A stretch of 44,920 bases of DNA, taken from positions 1 to 44,920 of IMG/VR virus record IMGVR_UViG_3300032731_000385; one strand, given 5' to 3'. The stretch comes from a virus. The translations under genes and the position numbers were made by a program. Numbering within the stretch: position 1 is the first letter of the stretch; each line of letters opens with the position of its first letter. The notes beneath the pieces are model-generated. The model was not told the DNA's origin, searched no databases, and worked only from the letters and a program-made list of their open reading frames with translations. Below are positions 41,350 through 44,920 of this stretch, one piece after another.

Positions 41350-41946
41350 ATGATCAAAATTAATATGCAAAAGAAAATTAAAACTATTACCAGCCTTAAA
41401 AAAGATGATACATTATTTTTTAAGCAAATTGAATGGGGCATGGGGTTAGAAAATAATACTTTATATCTATCATGGGATTTAGATTTAGATGATCTTCAAA
41501 CATTTATTGTTAAGGTTGAATGTTTGCTAGAACGTAATGGGAAAAATAAGGATATTAATTTAGTTATTATGTCAAATGGTGGCGATGCATATGCTATGTT
41601 AGGTATGATTGATTATTTTAAAGCATTGCCAATTAATGTTAATACCCATTGTGTGGGAATGGCGATGTCAGCAGCGGCCGTTATACTAGCATGTGGTACA
41701 GGTAAACGAACAATTACTAAATATTCAACCGTTATGTTACACGAAGGATCAAGTTTTGGGATGGGTAAAAGATCCGATGTTATTACTGGAGCAGAACACT
41801 TAAAAAAATTAGGTGATAATGTAAATGAAATTCTTGGATCAGTTACAAAAAAAGATAAAAAATATTGGGAGAAAACACTGAAAACCGATACATATTTAAC
41901 TGCTGATGACGCCCTGAAACTCGGCCTGGTAGATGAGGTAGTTTAA
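41350..41946 (+). CDS. ClpP-like serine protease
   Basis: 198 aa, ClpP/crotonase fold. NLVIMSNGGDAYAMLGMID, VGMAMSAAAVIL with catalytic Ser107, VMLHEGSSFG with catalytic His131, and TDTYLTADDALKLGLVD with the Asp. Could process capsid or host proteins, or work with the host ClpX/A. Found in some aquatic T4-like phages. ATG 41350 or 41365. Confidence 0.85.
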   Translation: MIKINMQKKIKTITSLKKDDTLFFKQIEWGMGLENNTLYLSWDLDLDDLQTFIVKVECLLERNGKNKDINLVIMSNGGDAYAMLGMIDYFKALPINVNTHCVGMAMSAAAVILACGTGKRTITKYSTVMLHEGSSFGMGKRSDVITGAEHLKKLGDNVNEILGSVTKKDKKYWEKTLKTDTYLTADDALKLGLVDEVV

Positions 41947-42055
41947 TAAGTATCATATCTTACAGTGAAATCGCACGATGGTGGCTTATTCGTACAATAA
42001 TTAACGGAAAGTCAAAACGAATATAAAAAATTATGAATAAACAATCGGAGGTATT

Positions 42056-42922
42056 ATGGCTTATGTGTCATGGAGTCAATTAAAAATGTATTTAGAATGT
42101 CCAAAGCATTGGAAACTCGCTTACATTGATAAAATAAAAGATTTTGAACCATCAGTCGTGTTGGTTTTTGGTACAGCAATTCATGAAGTAATTCAAGAAT
42201 ATTTAGTTACATTTTATAATCAAACTTCAGCAAAGGCCGATGCATTAGATTTAAATGAAATGCTTCAAGATGCTATGTCTAAGGAGTATCTTAAATCTAA
42301 AAAAAGTTTTGGTAAAGATTTTGCAACGCAGGGTGATATGGTTGAGTTTTATAATGATGGTCTTCGAATAATAGATTATTTTAAAAAACATCGTAATGCG
42401 TATTTTCCTAAAAAGGATCATAAATTATTAGGAGTAGAATTTAGACTACAGGAACATGTTAAAGGAAAACTCCATTTTATTGGTTATATAGATGTAATTA
42501 TTCAAAATATTAAAGAAAATACACTTAAAATTATTGATTTAAAATCATCCATTAGGTCTTGGTCCGAAGTTATGAAAAAGGATAAATTGAGAACAGATCA
42601 GCTCCTATTATATAAAAAATTCTATTCTCGTCAATTTAATATTCCAGAAAATAAAATTGAAGTTGAATTTTTAATTTTAAAACGGAAACTATATGAAAAT
42701 TGTGATTACCCACAGAAGCGACTGCAAGTTATAGCTCCATCACAAGGAAATATTTCAGTAAATAAAGTTATGCGTAAATTTGATGATTTTGTTGAAACAT
42801 GTTTTACTGAAGATGGATCATACAATATTATTCGTGAATATAAAGCGACTCCAAGTAAAAAAACTTGCACTTGGTGCCCATTTAAAACTAATAAAGAATT
42901 ATGTGAGGTAGGAAAAAAATGA
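42056..42922 (+). CDS. RecB/Cas4-like PD-(D/E)xK nuclease with Fe-S cluster
   Basis: 288 aa. VSWSQLKMYLECPKHW at the start, GTAIHEV, FIGYIDVI and LKIIDLKSS hold the His, Asp and D-x-K active-site residues. Cys15 with Cys271, Cys274 and Cys283 fits the 4Fe-4S cluster of Cas4/AddB-type exonucleases. It likely degrades or trims DNA ends in recombination. TCGGAGG gives a strong ribosome-binding site. No CRISPR array is present. Confidence 0.85.
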   Translation: MAYVSWSQLKMYLECPKHWKLAYIDKIKDFEPSVVLVFGTAIHEVIQEYLVTFYNQTSAKADALDLNEMLQDAMSKEYLKSKKSFGKDFATQGDMVEFYNDGLRIIDYFKKHRNAYFPKKDHKLLGVEFRLQEHVKGKLHFIGYIDVIIQNIKENTLKIIDLKSSIRSWSEVMKKDKLRTDQLLLYKKFYSRQFNIPENKIEVEFLILKRKLYENCDYPQKRLQVIAPSQGNISVNKVMRKFDDFVETCFTEDGSYNIIREYKATPSKKTCTWCPFKTNKELCEVGKK

Positions 42923-43338
42923 ACACGCTGAAATTAAGTCTACGAATGAAATTATCTGATTTTATTGACACGGAATACGAATCACAAATCGAAACTAAAT
43001 TGCAATACATTTCTGAAAATGTACAACCGATTTTATTATATCTATGGTATGATCCAGAAGAACATGACATAACATCTAAAATGAAATCTTTTACAAAACG
43101 TTGGACTGGAAATGCTTCATATAAAACTGTCATACGGCCGACAGTCATACATTCAATGCGTGAATTTATTTGGTTTGATATTGTTGATATAATACATCAA
43201 CATAGTTGTGGAAATTATAGATTTCAATATATTTACAATAATATTTCAGAAATAATGACTGGGATCAAAGATTTTTCTGACGCTGCTAAATTTTGTTTAT
43301 CGCCAAAACCAACAAAAAAACAAAAAAGGAATGATTAA
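42919..43338 (+). CDS. unknown protein, 139 aa
   Basis: Overlaps the nuclease stop (ATGA). N-terminus LKLSLRMKLSDFIDTEYESQ, aromatic helical middle (REFIWFDIVDIIHQHSCGNY), Lys-rich end (PKPTKKQKRND). No motif recognised. Coupling suggests a nuclease partner. Confidence 0.6.
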   Translation: MNTLKLSLRMKLSDFIDTEYESQIETKLQYISENVQPILLYLWYDPEEHDITSKMKSFTKRWTGNASYKTVIRPTVIHSMREFIWFDIVDIIHQHSCGNYRFQYIYNNISEIMTGIKDFSDAAKFCLSPKPTKKQKRND

Positions 43339-43339
43339 A

Positions 43340-43510
43340 ATGAATATTTATATGTTGAATTATTTAGAAAAGTTATTTGTGTGCGGCAAGTGCTCGGAAG
43401 AGTTAGTACAATGGAGCATAGATAAAGAGCATGGTAATGTAATGATAGGTGAATGCAATCAATGTGAAACTAAATGGAAATTTGTTGTTAATGCCAGAGA
43501 AACTACTTAA
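43340..43510 (+). CDS. small zinc-ribbon protein
   Basis: 56 aa, MNIYMLNYLEKLFVCGKC with CGKC (15-18) and CNQC (39-42), a four-Cys ribbon. Starts one base after the previous stop codon. Function unknown. Confidence 0.6.
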   Translation: MNIYMLNYLEKLFVCGKCSEELVQWSIDKEHGNVMIGECNQCETKWKFVVNARETT

Positions 43511-43564
43511 ATTATGATTGTTATTTTTATTGTCATTTTTTAAAAATATAACTATTTATATATG

Positions 43565-43729
43565 ATGGGAAGAAAACGAAAATATCATACAAAAGAAGAA
43601 CAACGCGAGGCAAATAAAATTGCATCGAAAAAATATTATTGGTCCCATAAAGAGGAATGTGATAAGAAACAATGGGAGCGAAATCGTGCAAGAAAAAAAT
43701 CTTTGGAAACGGAAATGTCCGAGTTGTAA
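43565..43729 (+). CDS. tiny basic GRK-family protein before an HNH endonuclease
   Basis: 54 aa from ATG 43565 (or 43562): MGRKRKYHTKEEQREANKIA, then SKKYYWSHKEE and KKQWERNRARKK. Related to those at 22762 and 39288. ACTATTTAT (43551-43559) lies 5 bases before the ATG and there is no ribosome-binding site. It overlaps the HNH gene by 44 bases in another frame. Confidence 0.65.
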   Translation: MGRKRKYHTKEEQREANKIASKKYYWSHKEECDKKQWERNRARKKSLETEMSEL

Positions 43730-44438
43730 AATAGAATTATTATATTGTAATAAATATACATTAGCTAAAGCGAATAATAAACAATCTAAATGTTTGAGCT
43801 GTGCATTAACGAAAGAAAAAAAAGAATATAAAATTAAATGTAAATATTGTGGAATTATAATGCAATTATTTTTAACCGAAACAACCTATAAAAATAAGCT
43901 TAGGCATTCTAATGGGTATAAAGAATATTGTTCTTTTTCGTGCTCAAGTAAATCTCATATACGAACTAAGGAATGGAATAAAAAAATTAGTGAATCAAAT
44001 ACTGGTAAATCCTTTTCGGAAGAACATCGAAGAAAAATTGGTATTGCTGGTATAGGCAGAATTCCGTGGAATAAAGGATTATCTAAATATACAGACGATA
44101 GATTAATGATAATTAGTAAACAAAATTCTGAATCCACACGACTTCAATTAATGCAACGGTATGGTTATATATCATATGAAGATTATTTACAAAAACTGCC
44201 GACACGTTATAGATATTACACATTAGTTAGAACTATATCAGAAAAACAACCATTACATTTACTTGAAAATTTTGATAAACCGAGAGGCCGGGCCGGAAAG
44301 TCTGGCATGTATCATTTAGATCATATGATCTCTATTAATTATGGATTTAAAAATAATATTGATCCAAAAATAATAGGACATATTTCTAATTTACAATTTA
44401 TCACATGGCAAGAAAATTTACAAAAAGGAGTTTCATGA
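43686..44438 (+). CDS. HNH homing endonuclease with NUMOD3
   Basis: About 250 aa from GTG 43686, with GGGAG upstream; a TTG at 43620 would add 22 residues lacking conservation cues. Cys pairs CPSC, CLSC, CKYC and CSFSC form zinc fingers; TKEWNKKISESNTGKSFSEE is NUMOD3. The C-terminal YHLDHMISI ... GHISNLQFITWQENLQKG has the His, Asp-His, Asn and closing helix of HNH nucleases. It differs in nuclease type from the other three homing enzymes here. Confidence 0.82.
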   Translation: MQEKNLWKRKCPSCKIELLYCNKYTLAKANNKQSKCLSCALTKEKKEYKIKCKYCGIIMQLFLTETTYKNKLRHSNGYKEYCSFSCSSKSHIRTKEWNKKISESNTGKSFSEEHRRKIGIAGIGRIPWNKGLSKYTDDRLMIISKQNSESTRLQLMQRYGYISYEDYLQKLPTRYRYYTLVRTISEKQPLHLLENFDKPRGRAGKSGMYHLDHMISINYGFKNNIDPKIIGHISNLQFITWQENLQKGVS

Positions 44439-44836
44439 AAATTGGTTTGATTGGCAGTAGAAGATATACAAATTCAAGACGTATTAAAGAATTCATTTAT
44501 AAATTGAAAGAAAAATTTGGTGAAGATATTACAATAGTTAGTGGTGGTCAGCAGTATGGGGCAGATGGATATGCTAAGAAATTTGCGTTAGAATTTGATA
44601 TGAAATACGTTGAATTTCCTCCACGACATTATGCATATAATCAACATTGTATTTGTGAAGCAACCGAGTATAATCGAGCATATCGCATATGGAATTATAA
44701 TGATCGTAATAAACAGATAGCAGAATATTCAGATAAAATAGTTGCATTTATTCCAAATGGAATTGAATCTAAAGGTACTATGAATACAATCGGCCATGCA
44801 AAAAAATTAGAGAAAAAAACGATTATTATTAATTAA
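44435..44836 (+). CDS. SLOG-domain (DprA/YspA-like) protein
   Basis: 133 aa from ATG 44435 with AAGGAG. MKIGLIGSRRYTN and IVSGGQQYGADGYAKKFA are the two glycine-rich strands of the SLOG/DUF2493 fold that binds nucleotides or nucleotide-derived signals; VEFPPRHYAYNQH and IVAFIPNGIESKGTMNTIGH complete it. In phages such proteins have been proposed to sense or degrade host signals; that is inference. It overlaps the HNH gene (ATGA). Confidence 0.72.
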   Translation: MKIGLIGSRRYTNSRRIKEFIYKLKEKFGEDITIVSGGQQYGADGYAKKFALEFDMKYVEFPPRHYAYNQHCICEATEYNRAYRIWNYNDRNKQIAEYSDKIVAFIPNGIESKGTMNTIGHAKKLEKKTIIIN

Positions 44837-44889
44837 GCGTATATTTATTTATATACAGATTTATTTATTTATAAAGGTAAGGAAAAGTT

Positions 44890-44920
44890 ATGAAGCATTT
44901 AGTTATAGAACCCAGAGCTA
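44890..44920 (+). CDS. 5' end of a further gene, cut by window edge
   Basis: ATG at 44890 with AAGGAAAAG at good spacing reads MKHLVIEPRA and runs off the window. A TATATTTAT motif at 44840-44848 precedes it. Too short to identify. Confidence 0.5.
   Translation, partial: MKHLVIEPRA

Noticed and set aside
41934-42033. Start-less ORF reading SEIARWWLIRTIINGKSKRI between the protease and nuclease genes
   Set aside because: No start codon or ribosome-binding site; it is short and could be chance.
42056-42922. Cas4 of a CRISPR system
   Set aside because: The nuclease is Cas4/AddB-like, but no other cas gene or repeat array is present; a recombination exonuclease is more likely.
1-44920. tRNA genes, CRISPR arrays, insertion sequences or attachment sites
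   Set aside because: No cloverleaf-like intergenic sequence, regular spacer array, transposase or integrase was seen; gaps are mostly under 300 bases. The longest, 19511-19790, holds promoters and the gp32 leader.

Overview
This window is a dense, AT-rich stretch of a tailed-phage genome, a T4-type myovirus by gene content. It carries a tail and baseplate block followed by a T4-type replisome: gp32, UvsX, a 5'-3' exonuclease, gp41, gp43, gp45, gp44 and gp62. I see no ribosomal genes, tRNAs, host chromosome genes, integrase or CRISPR array. The host cannot be named from the sequence. A cobalamin-dependent (class II) ribonucleotide reductase, a ClpP-like protease, a thioredoxin and a myo-inositol-phosphate synthase resemble the auxiliary genes of aquatic T4-like phages. 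All calls rest on reading motifs; no database search was run.

Layout. (1) 1-251: a cut-off minus-strand gene and its promoter. (2) 252-12003: a homing endonuclease, then the tail module: tail tube gp19, small genes, a gp26-like baseplate/tail-assembly gene with a start-less +1-frame extension, a tape-measure gp29-like protein, a gp48/gp54-like cap, a LysM-like wedge protein and a gp27-like hub candidate. The block ends at a hairpin terminator facing a convergent DUF932 gene. (3) 12010-19510: accessory genes on both strands, including DUF932, zinc-ribbon proteins, a macro-domain protein, a compact family-A DNA-polymerase-like protein, a homing endonuclease and a ligase-type nucleotidyltransferase core. 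(4) 19791-26096: replication and recombination genes (gp32, UvsX, exonuclease, gp41) and the class II RNR. (5) 26180-31778: an overlapping 7-deazaguanine operon (QueD, QueE, QueC, FolE, DpdA) with an inositol-phosphate synthase and a methyltransferase inside it; it probably makes and inserts a modified guanine in the phage DNA. (6) 31918-44836: a family-B polymerase gp43 broken into pieces, clamp and clamp loader, protease-like genes, a RecB/Cas4-like nuclease, two more homing endonucleases, and a SLOG protein.

How it works together. The tail block builds the contractile tail and baseplate. gp32/UvsX/gp41/gp43/gp45/gp44/gp62 form the replication and recombination machine. The RNR, thioredoxin and MazG-like protein act on nucleotides. 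The que/folE/dpdA operon likely chemically disguises the genome from restriction enzymes.

Most interesting features: the probable translational frameshift just before the tape measure gene; the polymerase split exactly inside its catalytic DTDS motif by a TGATG stop/start overlap; a second, family-A-like polymerase; inositol synthase and methyltransferase inside the DNA-modification operon; and a family of tiny basic proteins tied to homing endonucleases and to an ATATTTAT motif just before their starts. There are also several one-base-broken small ORFs and short tandem duplications, which could be real or assembly artefacts.
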